Source: CAYNST01 sp964546435 (lineage in GTDB: Bacteria; Pseudomonadota; Gammaproteobacteria; Pseudomonadales; Cellvibrionaceae). Taken from it: a stretch of 64,000 bases of DNA. Shown here in pieces: positions 19,693 to 28,580 of the stretch (within the stretch, counting starts at the first letter, position 1; every line of letters starts with the position of its first letter). Made by a program: the position numbers and the translations under genes. Location of the stretch: positions 62,001 to 126,000 of the forward strand of contig CAZJKJ010000002.1 of assembly GCA_964546435.1 (NCBI GenBank), read 5' to 3'. The notes below the pieces were generated by a model, which saw only the letters and a list, made by a program, of their open reading frames with translations, was not told the DNA's origin and made no database searches.

Positions 19693-19849
19693 AGATAGTT
19701 CCTTGATTATTCGGTTAATCTCACGGCCGCGACAGAGACCGAAAGGCATCACACACGCCTGCTCCTTCAGCTGGCGTACGTAAACGCGGTTTGACATTTC
19801 GATCTAAGTATTCATGACAAGTAGGCTTTTTTCAACTTAGCGCTCTTTC

Positions 19850-19879
19850 TTTATAGCCGACTGCAACGACAATGCTGAA
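19850..19879 (-). promoter_or_regulatory. possible promoter of fimV
   Basis: On the minus strand TATAAA (19850-19855) is preceded, 18 bases upstream, by TTCAGC. The -10 is good and the -35 is weak. It lies about 160 bases before the fimV start in the only sizeable gap upstream of it. Confidence 0.3.
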
Positions 19880-19933
19880 ATTTCTCAGATTTATCGACCG
19901 CACAAACGCCGCGAAAGTTGAATGTCTGACAGG

Positions 19934-19971
19934 TCTTCAGCGGATATCCGGCAAAGGGATTCCGCTGAAGA
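19934..19971. repeat. 11-base perfect inverted repeat after asd
   Basis: TCTTCAGCGGA (19934-19944) and its exact complement (19961-19971) flank 16 bases, ending 10 bases beyond the asd stop. No T-run follows on either strand, so it may be a processing or stabilising hairpin at the 3' end of the leu-asd transcript, or a binding site. Confidence 0.5.
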
Positions 19972-19981
19972 GTACACTGAC

Positions 19982-21085
19982 TTACGCGCTTTGGAGGATG
20001 TTAAGCATGCGCCGCAAAGGTTCTGCCGCGCCCCACAACAACTGATCGCCCACGGTAAAGGCCGACAGATATTGCGGGCCGAAACTCATCTTCCGCAATC
20101 TTCCCACCGGAATATTTAACGTGCCGGTTACCCGTGTTGGCGTCAACTCATGCATGCTGGCTTCGCGTTCATTGGGAACTACGGATACCCATTCATTGGC
20201 ACCTGCGATAATCCTTTCTATTTCCGGCAGCGCCACATCCCGGGTCAGTTTGATCGTCAATGCCTGACTGTGACAGCGCATGGCACCGATGCGCACGCAG
20301 ATTCCATCGACGGCGACGGGGGTCTGCAATCCCAGAATCCTGTTGGCTTCTGCCTGACCTTTCCATTCCTCGCGACTCTGACCGTTGTCCAGCTGGCGGT
20401 CAATATAAGGCAGCAAGCTGCCGGCAAGCGGCGCTCCGAACTGCTCGACGGGCAGATCCTCGCGCATGGTCTTGATGACCTGGCGATCGATATCCAGAAT
20501 TGCGCTGGACGGGTTGGCCAGTTTGTCCGCGCAGGCCGCATGGATGGTACCCATCTGCTGGATCAGCTCACGCATATTCTGCGCGCCGGCGCCGCTGGCG
20601 GCCTGATAGGTCATGGCGCTGACCCACTCCACCAGCCCTTCGCGGAACAATCCCCCCAGTGCCATAAGCATGAGGCTGACGGTACAGTTACCGCCGATAA
20701 AATCCTTCACTCCGGACTTCAGTCCGTCCCGGATTACCTGGTCGTTGACCGGATCCAGAACGATCAGCGCATCGGGATCCATTCGCAACGTCGATGCAGC
20801 ATCGATCCAGTATCCCTGCCACCCTCCGCTGCGCAGCCGGGCGTGCACTTCTTTGGTGTAGTCGCCGCCCTGACACGAGATTACGGCATCGAGCGCGGAC
20901 AAGGCAGATAGGTCATAGGCATCCTGCAGTGGAGGTGTTGCCTTTCCTACGTCCGGGGCGCGTCCACCGGCATTGGATGTGGAAAAGAATACCGGATCAA
21001 TGTTCGCGAAATCATTCTCCTCGCGCATGCGCTCCATCAGAACTGAGCCCACCATGCCCCGCCAGCCGACAAATCCTACCTTCAT
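19982..21085 (-). CDS. asd: aspartate-semialdehyde dehydrogenase
   Basis: Reduces aspartyl phosphate to the semialdehyde, the branch point to lysine/diaminopimelate, threonine and methionine. 367 residues from the ATG at 21085, with AGAGGTGAAG upstream. NADP-binding GWRGMVGSVL at the N-terminus, catalytic Cys134 in GGNCTVSLML, and the catalytic His in MRCHSQALTI. This is the gammaproteobacterial-type enzyme. It follows leuB closely, giving leuCDB-asd. Confidence 0.97.
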   Translation of the reverse strand: MKVGFVGWRGMVGSVLMERMREENDFANIDPVFFSTSNAGGRAPDVGKATPPLQDAYDLSALSALDAVISCQGGDYTKEVHARLRSGGWQGYWIDAASTLRMDPDALIVLDPVNDQVIRDGLKSGVKDFIGGNCTVSLMLMALGGLFREGLVEWVSAMTYQAASGAGAQNMRELIQQMGTIHAACADKLANPSSAILDIDRQVIKTMREDLPVEQFGAPLAGSLLPYIDRQLDNGQSREEWKGQAEANRILGLQTPVAVDGICVRIGAMRCHSQALTIKLTRDVALPEIERIIAGANEWVSVVPNEREASMHELTPTRVTGTLNIPVGRLRKMSFGPQYLSAFTVGDQLLWGAAEPLRRMLNILQSA

Positions 21086-21107
21086 ATCTTCACCTCTGTT
21101 TCTCATC

Positions 21108-22187
21108 TTAATCTTCCAGCGCCGCCATGACTGCTTCGCCCATCGCCGACGTACCCACCTTGTGCATGCCATCGGACCAGATATCCGCCGTACGAAGACC
21201 CTGATCCAGCACCCGCCCTACTGCCCGCTCAATGGCATCCGCAGCGTCGGCGTGATCCAGTGAGTACCGCAGCAGCATCGCTGCCGACAGAATTGTGGCC
21301 AGCGGATTCGCAATCCCCTGCCCCGCAATATCCGGCGCAGAACCATGGACCGGTTCGTACAGGCCCCGACGATCCTGATTGATCGAAGCAGACGGGAGCA
21401 TGCCGATTGAACCGGTCAGCATCGCCGCGCAGTCGGAGAGGATATCACCGAACATGTTGCCGGTCACAATCACATCGAACTGTTTGGGCGCCCGTACCAG
21501 TTGCATGGCCGCATTGTCTACATACATGTGAGACAGCTCAACATCGGGGTAGTCTTTCGCAACCCGTTGCATCACTTCGCGCCAGAGAACAGTCGCTTCA
21601 AGCACATTGGCCTTGTCCACTGAACACACCCGACGTTGCCGCTTGCGTGCCATTTCAAATGCGGTACGCCCGATTCTCTCTATCTCGTGTTCTGCATAGA
21701 CATAAGTGTTGAACCCCTGTCGCTCGCCATTGGCCAGAACCCGGATACCCCGGGGTTGCCCAAAATAGATACCACCGGTCAGTTCCCGCACGATGAGGAT
21801 GTCCAGGCCCGCTACCACTTCCGCTTTCAGGGTCGATGCTTCCGCCAGTTGCGGATACAGGATCGCCGGCCGCAAATTGGCGTAAAGCCCCAATTCATAA
21901 CGGATTTTCAGAAGACCTTTTTCCGGCCGCACGGCGGCATCGAGCGCATCCCATTTGGGACCACCCACCGAGCCCATCAGGATAGCATCGGCATCGCGGG
22001 CCCTGGCCAGGGTGCTGTCATCCAGGGGAACGCCATAACGGTCGATAGCGCTGCCACCGATCATGTCCTCTTCGTAGGACAACCCCAGGCCGTAGAGGGC
22101 GTCGACTTTGCCGAGAACCTTCAACGCTTCCCGGGTGATTTCGGGCCCAATACCGTCGCCCGGCAGGACCAATATTCGTTTTGTCAT
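21108..22187 (-). CDS. leuB: 3-isopropylmalate dehydrogenase
   Basis: 359 residues. NAD-dependent oxidative decarboxylase of leucine synthesis. LPGDGIGPE at the N-terminus and VHGSAPDIAGQGIANPLA near residue 280 are the metal- and cofactor-site signatures. Separated from leuD by about 140 bases of sequence without a clear gene and from asd by 22 bases. Confidence 0.97.
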   Translation of the reverse strand: MTKRILVLPGDGIGPEITREALKVLGKVDALYGLGLSYEEDMIGGSAIDRYGVPLDDSTLARARDADAILMGSVGGPKWDALDAAVRPEKGLLKIRYELGLYANLRPAILYPQLAEASTLKAEVVAGLDILIVRELTGGIYFGQPRGIRVLANGERQGFNTYVYAEHEIERIGRTAFEMARKRQRRVCSVDKANVLEATVLWREVMQRVAKDYPDVELSHMYVDNAAMQLVRAPKQFDVIVTGNMFGDILSDCAAMLTGSIGMLPSASINQDRRGLYEPVHGSAPDIAGQGIANPLATILSAAMLLRYSLDHADAADAIERAVGRVLDQGLRTADIWSDGMHKVGTSAMGEAVMAALED

Positions 22188-22331
22188 TTATAAATTCCGG
22201 AAGATGAATGGATTGATGCAGCTCGCGTGCGGGTCGCGGGACCAATCCCCGCGCCAGAGAACCATTGATCAGCCCGGCCTGCGCCTGTCGGAGCAAAAAC
22301 CGTTCCGCACAACCGCCGCAGACCCGTGATT

Positions 22332-22979
22332 TCAGACTTGCTGATCAAATATCCAGGGCGTCACTGCGTGCCGCGCCGCTTCATACTGTTTGATGGAGTC
22401 GGCATCCTGCAGGGTCAAACCGATATCGTCAAAACCATTGAGCAGGCAATGCTTGCGAAAACCATCAACTCCGAACAAATGCTGATCACCATTCGGTCGC
22501 GTCACGGTCTGGCTCTGCAGGTTCACCACCAGTTGATAGCCTTCCTGCCGGTACATCTCGTCAAACAGGATGTCCACGACCTCGGTCGGAAGCACGACGG
22601 GCAACATACCGTTCTTGAAGCAGTTGTTATAGAAGATATCGGCAAAACTGGGCGCGATTACGCACCGGAAGCCATATTCTTCCAGCGCCCAGGGCGCGTG
22701 TTCGCGACTGGATCCGCATCCGAAGTTGGTGCGGGCCAGCAAAATACTGGCACCCGCATAGCGCGCGTGATTCAAAGGAAAGTCCGGGTTCAGGGGACGC
22801 CCCTCGTTGGGCTTGCCGGGTTCACCCTTGTCGAGATAGCGCAACTCGTCAAAGAGGTTGGGGCCAAATCCCGTGCGCGCAATGGATTTGAGGAACTGTT
22901 TGGGAATGATCAGATCGGTGTCCACATTGGCGCGATCCATCGGGGCCGCCACGCCCCGCAATTCAGTAAATGGTTTCAT
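22332..22979 (-). CDS. leuD: 3-isopropylmalate dehydratase small subunit
   Basis: 215 residues, the usual length. Swivel-domain partner of LeuC; MDRANVDTDLIIPKQFL and the NFGCGSSREHAPWAL loop are diagnostic. It starts 10 bases after the leuC stop, so the two subunits are co-translated from one mRNA. Confidence 0.97.
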   Translation of the reverse strand: MKPFTELRGVAAPMDRANVDTDLIIPKQFLKSIARTGFGPNLFDELRYLDKGEPGKPNEGRPLNPDFPLNHARYAGASILLARTNFGCGSSREHAPWALEEYGFRCVIAPSFADIFYNNCFKNGMLPVVLPTEVVDILFDEMYRQEGYQLVVNLQSQTVTRPNGDQHLFGVDGFRKHCLLNGFDDIGLTLQDADSIKQYEAARHAVTPWIFDQQV

Positions 22980-22989
22980 CGACTTGCTC

Positions 22990-24411
22990 TCACTTCAATT
23001 CGTTGGGTGCAACAAAGTGACCGGCAATGGCCGCGCCGGCAGCCATTGCCGGACTGACCAGATGCGTACGGCCGCCATACCCCTGCCTGCCCTCGAAATT
23101 GCGGTTGGAGGTTGAGGCGCAGCGTTCGCCGGGTTCGAGCCGGTCCGCGTTCATCGCCAGACACATCGAGCAGCCGGGTTCACGCCATTCAAAACCGGCT
23201 GCGATGAAGATCTCGTGCAAACCTTCCGCTTCGGCCTGAGCCTTGACCGCGCCCGATCCCGGCACCACCATCGCCAGGGAAACCGAGTCGGCCTTTTTTC
23301 GGCCCCGTACCACGGCCGCCGCGTCGCGGATATCCTCGATTCTCGAGTTGGTGCACGAACCGATAAAGACTTTGTCGATATGGATATCCCGCACCGCCTG
23401 GTTGGCTTGCAGCCCCATATATTCGAGGGCTCGTTCGATACCCTGTCGCTGCACCGGATCCGCCGCCTGGGCCGGATCCGGTATCCGTCCGCCGACGGGC
23501 AGTACCATCTCCGGCGAGGTCCCCCAGGTCACCTGGGGTTCGATGCTGCTGCCATTCAGCACCACGACCCGGTCGAATACTGCATCGGCATCACTGACAA
23601 AGCCGCGCCACAAAGCCTCCGCCTGCTGCCACTGAGCACCCTGGGGTGCGAATGGCCTTCCCTTGACGTAGTCCAGCGTTATGTCATCGACCGCGACCAT
23701 GCCCGCTCGCGCGCCGGCTTCGATCGCCATGTTGCACATGGTCAGGCGACCTTCCATGGACATCGTACGAACCACTTCGCCGCCAAACTCCAGCGCGTAA
23801 CCCGTGCCGCCCGCCGTGCCTATCTCGCCGATGACGGCCAGCACGACATCTTTGGCAGTCACGCCGCTGCGCAGGGTGCCGTCGATCCGGACCAGCATGT
23901 TCTTCATCTTTTTGGCCACCAGGCACTGAGTCGCCAGGACGTGTTCAACCTCGCTGGTGCCAATCCCGAACGCGAGCGCACCGAGTGCACCATTGGTCGA
24001 TGTATGGGAGTCGCCGCAGACTATCGTCATGCCGGGAAGACAGGCGCCGGTTTCCGGGCCGACCACATGCACAATACCCTGGCGGACGTCATTGATTTTG
24101 AATTCGGTGATTCCCCACTCGTCACAGTTGTCATCCAGGGTCTTCACCTGGATCCGGGAAATCGGGTCGGCGATTCCGGCAACGCCCGACGCCCGTTCCC
24201 GTGTCGTGGTGGGGACGTTGTGATCGGGCGTTGCCAGGACGCTGTTGGTCCGCCACAATTTGCGCCCCGCGAGGCGCAGGCCTTCGAACGCCTGGGGAGA
24301 AGTCACTTCGTGAACAATGTGCCGATCGATGTAGATCAGTGACGACCCGTCATCGCGGTTCTTGACCACGTGGGCTTCCCATAATTTGTCGTATAACGTC
24401 TTGCCGGGCAT
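22990..24411 (-). CDS. leuC: 3-isopropylmalate dehydratase large subunit
   Basis: 473 residues. Aconitase-family enzyme isomerising 2- to 3-isopropylmalate. [4Fe-4S] ligands are the Cys of FIGSCTNSRIED and the CxxC of GCSMCLAMN; GDSHTSTNGA is also intact. A GGAGG-like site lies just before the start. First gene of leuCDB, divergent from the LysR gene with a shared 99-base control region. Confidence 0.98.
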   Translation of the reverse strand: MPGKTLYDKLWEAHVVKNRDDGSSLIYIDRHIVHEVTSPQAFEGLRLAGRKLWRTNSVLATPDHNVPTTTRERASGVAGIADPISRIQVKTLDDNCDEWGITEFKINDVRQGIVHVVGPETGACLPGMTIVCGDSHTSTNGALGALAFGIGTSEVEHVLATQCLVAKKMKNMLVRIDGTLRSGVTAKDVVLAVIGEIGTAGGTGYALEFGGEVVRTMSMEGRLTMCNMAIEAGARAGMVAVDDITLDYVKGRPFAPQGAQWQQAEALWRGFVSDADAVFDRVVVLNGSSIEPQVTWGTSPEMVLPVGGRIPDPAQAADPVQRQGIERALEYMGLQANQAVRDIHIDKVFIGSCTNSRIEDIRDAAAVVRGRKKADSVSLAMVVPGSGAVKAQAEAEGLHEIFIAAGFEWREPGCSMCLAMNADRLEPGERCASTSNRNFEGRQGYGGRTHLVSPAMAAGAAIAGHFVAPNELK

Positions 24412-24491
24412 GGCGGACCTCCTGCGTAAGTTCTTGCGACAGTTTAGGATCTGCGCCAGAATAACTCTAATTCATTAATTTAATACAACAC

Positions 24492-24506
24492 ATTCCACTC
24501 TGGAAT
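24492..24506. promoter_or_regulatory. LysR-type operator between leuC and the regulator
   Basis: ATTCC-N5-GGAAT is a perfect dyad with the T-N11-A form typical of LysR-family sites, only five bases before the LysR start codon. Self-repression plus control of leuC is the normal geometry for such divergent pairs; that role is inferred. Confidence 0.5.
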
Positions 24507-24510
24507 ACAT

Positions 24511-25395
24511 ATGGACATCGACGGCTTGAAGGCCTTTCTATTTGTGGCCCGGTGCGGCTCCTTCTCGGGGGCAGCCGCTCAACTGCATCTTACTCAGCCT
24601 GCCATCAGCAAACGGATTGCAGCACTCGAAACGGAACTGGATACGCCGCTATTTGACCGCATCAACCGCCGCGTGCATCTGACCACCGCCGGCCAATCCC
24701 TGCTGCCCCGGGCCGAATCCATCCTCGCGGAGATCACAGCCGCCAAAAATGCCATCAATGACCTGTCCGGCGACGTCCGCGGCGAACTGCGGATTGCAAC
24801 CAGTCACCATATAGGCCTGCACAAGCTGCCACCGATCCTGCGGCGCTTTTCCCAGCGCTATGGCAATGTCAATCTGCAGATTGAGTTCCTCGACTCCGAG
24901 GTCGCCCATACCCGGGTCCTCGAAGGTCACTGCGAACTGGCAGTTGTCACCCTCGCACCGACGCCCGCAGATAACCTGCTGACCGAACCACTGTGGCAGG
25001 ATCCGCTGGTCTTCGTCACCCATCACCAGGTGCCGGCGCCCACCCCCACCGACTTGCGCCAGTTGAGTCAGGCGGCGGCGATTCTGCCCGATCTGGCAAC
25101 CTTCACCGGACGAATCGTTAAAAGCCTGTTCGATCAGCATGGCCTGAGCATTTCTCTGAACATGAGTACCAATTATCTGGAAACTATCAAAATGATGGTG
25201 TCCGTCGGTCTCGGCTGGAGCGTGTTGCCCAGATCCATGCTGGATGAACATCTCAGCGAGATACCGATACCGGCGGTGACTCTGAACCGCACCCTCGGCC
25301 TGGTGCTCCACAGCCGCCGCCACCGAAGTCGTGCCGCCGAGGCACTGGCCGGCTTGCTGCGCGAAGCCTCCGCGGAGCAAATGGCGAACCTGTGA
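24511..25395 (+). CDS. LysR family transcriptional regulator
   Basis: 294 residues. N-terminal winged helix-turn-helix (about 1-60: GSFSGAAAQLHLTQPAISKR) and a C-terminal effector-binding domain of normal length. It is transcribed away from leuC and probably controls the leu operon, as LysR genes in this position do in pseudomonads; the co-inducer (an isopropylmalate in other systems) is not shown by the sequence. Confidence 0.93.
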   Translation: MDIDGLKAFLFVARCGSFSGAAAQLHLTQPAISKRIAALETELDTPLFDRINRRVHLTTAGQSLLPRAESILAEITAAKNAINDLSGDVRGELRIATSHHIGLHKLPPILRRFSQRYGNVNLQIEFLDSEVAHTRVLEGHCELAVVTLAPTPADNLLTEPLWQDPLVFVTHHQVPAPTPTDLRQLSQAAAILPDLATFTGRIVKSLFDQHGLSISLNMSTNYLETIKMMVSVGLGWSVLPRSMLDEHLSEIPIPAVTLNRTLGLVLHSRRHRSRAAEALAGLLREASAEQMANL

Positions 25396-25520
25396 TCAGA
25401 TCTACGCGTAAGTTCATTAGTGAAAAGCCAGACCAATCCGCTACTCCGCCGGGGGGCTTGAGCTATGATGTCAAAACTTTTCCCGGAAACTTGAACAAAC
25501 AACCCTCTGAGCAAACAACC

Positions 25521-26276
25521 ATGAACAAGATTCTATTGGCTGGCGTGATCTCGGCAGCATTTACCTCTACCGCCTACGCGGACACCATTCTGGGTGTTGC
25601 CGGCGGAATCGGGCGTTGGCAATCCGAATTGAGCGGCTACGTTGGCGACCGGGGTTCACCGATTACGTCAATGGAAAACCTCGGTTTCAAGAAGGAGCCG
25701 AGCAACTATTATTGGGCCAGTCTCGAGCACCCTATTCCCCTTCTTCCCAATATCCGCCTTGAATATGCGGCCATCGAAGCGGACGCCACAAGCAACAATA
25801 CTCAGGAATTTCAGCTTGGCGGGGTTAACGTCACCGTCAACATTGCGCTACAGACGCAACTGGAGCTGTCCTATTATGACGCCACCCTGTATTACGAATT
25901 GCTGGATAACTGGCTCAAACTGGATTGGGGCCTGACCATCCGCAAATTCGACGGCTCGGTTTACGTGGAAAGCGAATTCGGCCGTGCCATCGGCACCCTT
26001 GATGACACGATCCCTATGGGCTATCTGAGCACCGGTCTGCAAATCCCCGGAACCAATCTGTCCCTCGATGGCCGTTTGCAGGCAGTCAGCTACGACGGCG
26101 AAAAAATGGTGGACTACACGATATCAGCCGGATATTACCTGGATGTCATGCCGATGGTAGATCTGGGCGTCAATGTCGGCTTTCGCTCTCTGGGCATCGA
26201 CGCAAAGGAATTCGGCACGCTGTACGCGGACATCAAAGCTGAAGGCCCGTTCGCCGAAATTTATGTTCACTTCTAG
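25521..26276 (+). CDS. TIGR04219-type outer-membrane beta-barrel protein
   Basis: 251 residues from the ATG at 25521. A signal peptide (about 1-20) ending TAYAD is followed by alternating hydrophobic/polar strands typical of a small barrel: GVAGGIGRWQ, ASLEHPIPLLPNIRLEY, YYELLDNWLKLDWGLTIR, and the C-terminus ends in Phe (EIYVHF), the usual barrel-assembly signal. This resembles the TIGR04219 outer-membrane family, whose role is unknown. Not obviously linked to the LysR gene upstream. Confidence 0.75.
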   Translation: MNKILLAGVISAAFTSTAYADTILGVAGGIGRWQSELSGYVGDRGSPITSMENLGFKKEPSNYYWASLEHPIPLLPNIRLEYAAIEADATSNNTQEFQLGGVNVTVNIALQTQLELSYYDATLYYELLDNWLKLDWGLTIRKFDGSVYVESEFGRAIGTLDDTIPMGYLSTGLQIPGTNLSLDGRLQAVSYDGEKMVDYTISAGYYLDVMPMVDLGVNVGFRSLGIDAKEFGTLYADIKAEGPFAEIYVHF

Positions 26277-26349
26277 GCGATGGTTTTCGACAATTTGCCA
26301 GACGGGCTGAGAGGGTAATTGCGAAAGGGGCAACAAGGACGTGCTGAGA

Positions 26350-27333
26350 CTAAGGCTTCGCTTCCGGTTGCGGCTTGGCGCCGGCGCTGCGCTCACCGGC
26401 GTCTTCGCCCTTTCCTGCCGATGGCAACAGCGCATTGGCCGCCTGACGATTTGTGGATAAGGCCTGTTCAGCGTCCTTTCCTTTCACCCAATAAAAGGTG
26501 GCCTTGTGCCACCGCGCCGACGCCTGTTCGCGGTAGAAATTGACGTATTTCGGATCGTTCTGGCCCAGCTCTTCTTCCTCCGCCAGTTTCTCTGCGATTG
26601 TGGCCGCTTTTTGCCAGGCGTGGGCGGCATCCTTGTCTTCTCCGGAATGGGCCCACAGATAGGCGACCTGCTCGTACAGGGCGGCGGCGCTGCGACTGAG
26701 CTGGCCGCGCAGATGCTTTCTGATCTCCGCATCCCGTGCACCACCGCCAGCGGAGCCAGTCTCCCCCCCTGCATCCCGCTGGGCCAGAATTCTGTCCGCC
26801 AGCCCCGCTGAGCTTCCCGCATAGCCTTTGAAATATTTGCGCGCGTCGGTGGACTTGTTCAGGCGGGCGATGCTTTCCTGCACCGACAGTTGCAGCTGAA
26901 AGAGTTTTTCGACGTTACGGTCCAGAATTTTGCTGATTTTCAGGGCTTCGACGAGGGAATTGTCCTCCACGCGCCCCTTCAGATTGGCGAGATCTTCGGC
27001 GAGAGACCAGTACTGTGTGGTGATCAGCTTGTCTACAACATCGGCCGGTTGCAACGCAGCGGCCGGTTCAGCGGCCCCGGATCGGGGTTTGATGGACAAG
27101 GGAGTGGGAAAGGCATCCGGGCCCTGCATCCGGCAATAGTTCTGCGGAACGCCCTGATTTTTTACACATTCGGCAACGATTACCTGCTCGCTTTTGAAGC
27201 ACAGTTCCCGCCAGCTCTCACCGGTTATGACATCACAATCGCAATCGATCGCTGGACAGCTTTTTGTGTCGGCGCTTGCCTGACCGGCCAGCACCTGCAG
27301 CAGCATGCTGAGTACAACCAGCGTTCTACCCAT
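26350..27333 (-). CDS. unknown secreted protein, Cys-rich N-terminus and TPR-like C-terminus
   Basis: 327 residues; not recognised. A signal peptide (1-21) is followed by six Cys within residues 26-67 (26, 31, 33, 45, 56, 67), all of the cysteines of the protein, which suggests three disulfides in the periplasm. The rest is helical; about residues 210-300 read as TPR- or Sel1-like repeats (LYEQVAYLWAHSGEDKDAA, AWQKAATIAEKL, FYREQASARWHKAT). The C-terminus is low-complexity Gly/Ala/Glu/Pro. Convergent with the barrel-protein gene; a scaffold for a protein complex is possible but unproven. Confidence 0.7.
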   Translation of the reverse strand: MGRTLVVLSMLLQVLAGQASADTKSCPAIDCDCDVITGESWRELCFKSEQVIVAECVKNQGVPQNYCRMQGPDAFPTPLSIKPRSGAAEPAAALQPADVVDKLITTQYWSLAEDLANLKGRVEDNSLVEALKISKILDRNVEKLFQLQLSVQESIARLNKSTDARKYFKGYAGSSAGLADRILAQRDAGGETGSAGGGARDAEIRKHLRGQLSRSAAALYEQVAYLWAHSGEDKDAAHAWQKAATIAEKLAEEEELGQNDPKYVNFYREQASARWHKATFYWVKGKDAEQALSTNRQAANALLPSAGKGEDAGERSAGAKPQPEAKP

Positions 27334-27454
27334 ATGTTCTACTCGACGAATGACTAACTTTATTCTCGGTCAAACCCCTGCCGTTGCGTCAGACTGTTAA
27401 TGGGTCCTTTACGGTCCCATCGCCCGCGAGGCCCTAATCAGGGCGGTACCAAAA

Positions 27455-27481
27455 GTAAATTGGCGTATATTTCTACGCCAA
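27455..27481 (-). terminator. probable terminator after the MFS gene
   Basis: TTGGCGTA (27460-27467) and TACGCCAA (27474-27481) form a perfect 8-base stem with a 6-base loop; on the minus strand TTTACTTTT follows. It lies 65 bases beyond the MFS stop and would end the prmB-aroC-MFS transcript. An operator role is the alternative. Confidence 0.5.
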
Positions 27482-27546
27482 GCGGCCCAATTGATGCCAC
27501 ATGCCCTATTCGATGTCAAGTGAGCACCGACGATTGTGGGCTCTGT

Positions 27547-28577
27547 TCAGATGCTCAGTGAGTGTTGCTTCGCAACCCGGATACCAACAGCCGCCACCAA
27601 AGTGGCAATCAACGCCAGCCCACAGGAGAAATCGAATGCGCTGCGCATGGACGTTGACCAGAGTATCCCGCAGACATAAACCCCCAGCGCGCCTCCCGCT
27701 CCGAAACACACTGCGCTGTAAAGCGCCTGGCCAAAGCCTCGCCGATGTCCCGGAAACAGACGGCGGATCAACTCGATCGCCACTGCATGTGCCAAGGCAA
27801 ACGTCAGGGCGTGGAGCGCCTGCGCAAACACCAGTAATCCGACCGTCTCGGGGAACCACCCGATCAGCCACCATCGCAGGGCGGCAGCCATGATACTGGC
27901 GAGCAGACAGGTCCACAGGGACAGGCGCGTCAACAGCCACGGCATCCTGAGAAACAACAGGATTTCCGCCACCACACCCAGTGCCCACAACACCCCGATA
28001 AAACCGGTCGAGTAGCCGTAACGGGACAGATACAGACTGTAAAACCCGTAATAGACGCCGTGACTGGCGTGAAGCAGAAATGCCGAGACCAGAAATACTG
28101 CCAGCAGGCGGCTCCGCCCCGGGGTACNNNNNNNNNNNNNNNNNNNNNNNNNNNNNNNNNNNNNNNNNNNNNNNNNNNNNNNNNNNNNNNNNNNNNNNNN
28201 NNNNNNNNNNNNNNNNNNNNNNNNNNNATGACTTCAAACTGCGGAAGGATGGCGTTCCAGAAAAACGTAAACAGCGCAGTAAACAGCAACACTGGCCAGT
28301 ACTCGGCCGCACCCAGCAACCCGATTACCCCCAGTACAGCGCCCGCCGCCCCCAGGCGCATGACCAGCACATAGCGTCCGAGGCGATCGGCCCACCAGCC
28401 CCACAGATTCGGCGCGATGATCTTGGTGAGCATGGGCAGCGCCAGCACCACGCCCATCTGCTGCGCGGTGAATCCCAGGTGGTCCAGGTACAAGCCCCAC
28501 CAGGGAGAGATGATCCCGACAACGGCGAAATAGATCAGGTACAGCGCGGACAGACGCCAGTAAAGGACGCCTGCCAC
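27547..28577 (-). CDS. MFS transporter (HcaT-like), interrupted by an assembly gap
   Basis: A major-facilitator protein read in two pieces either side of 100 N. The N-terminal piece (28228-28577, GTG start) has YLIYFAVVGIISPWWGLYL and the LGRYVLVMR loop of the 3-phenylpropionate transporter-like MFS group. The C-terminal piece (27547-28127) carries the later membrane segments and ends KQHSLSI. The two pieces are in different frames across the gap only because its length is arbitrary, so this is not evidence of a frameshift. It starts 4 bases after aroC ends. Substrate unknown. Confidence 0.8.
28128..28227. other. assembly gap of 100 N
   Basis: Exactly 100 undetermined bases, the conventional size for a gap of unknown length, inside the MFS transporter gene. 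Confidence 0.98.
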
Positions 28578-28580
28578 AGA

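Noticed and set aside
27547..28577. Frameshift or pseudogene in the MFS transporter
   Set aside because: The frame change coincides with a 100-N gap of arbitrary size, so it carries no information.
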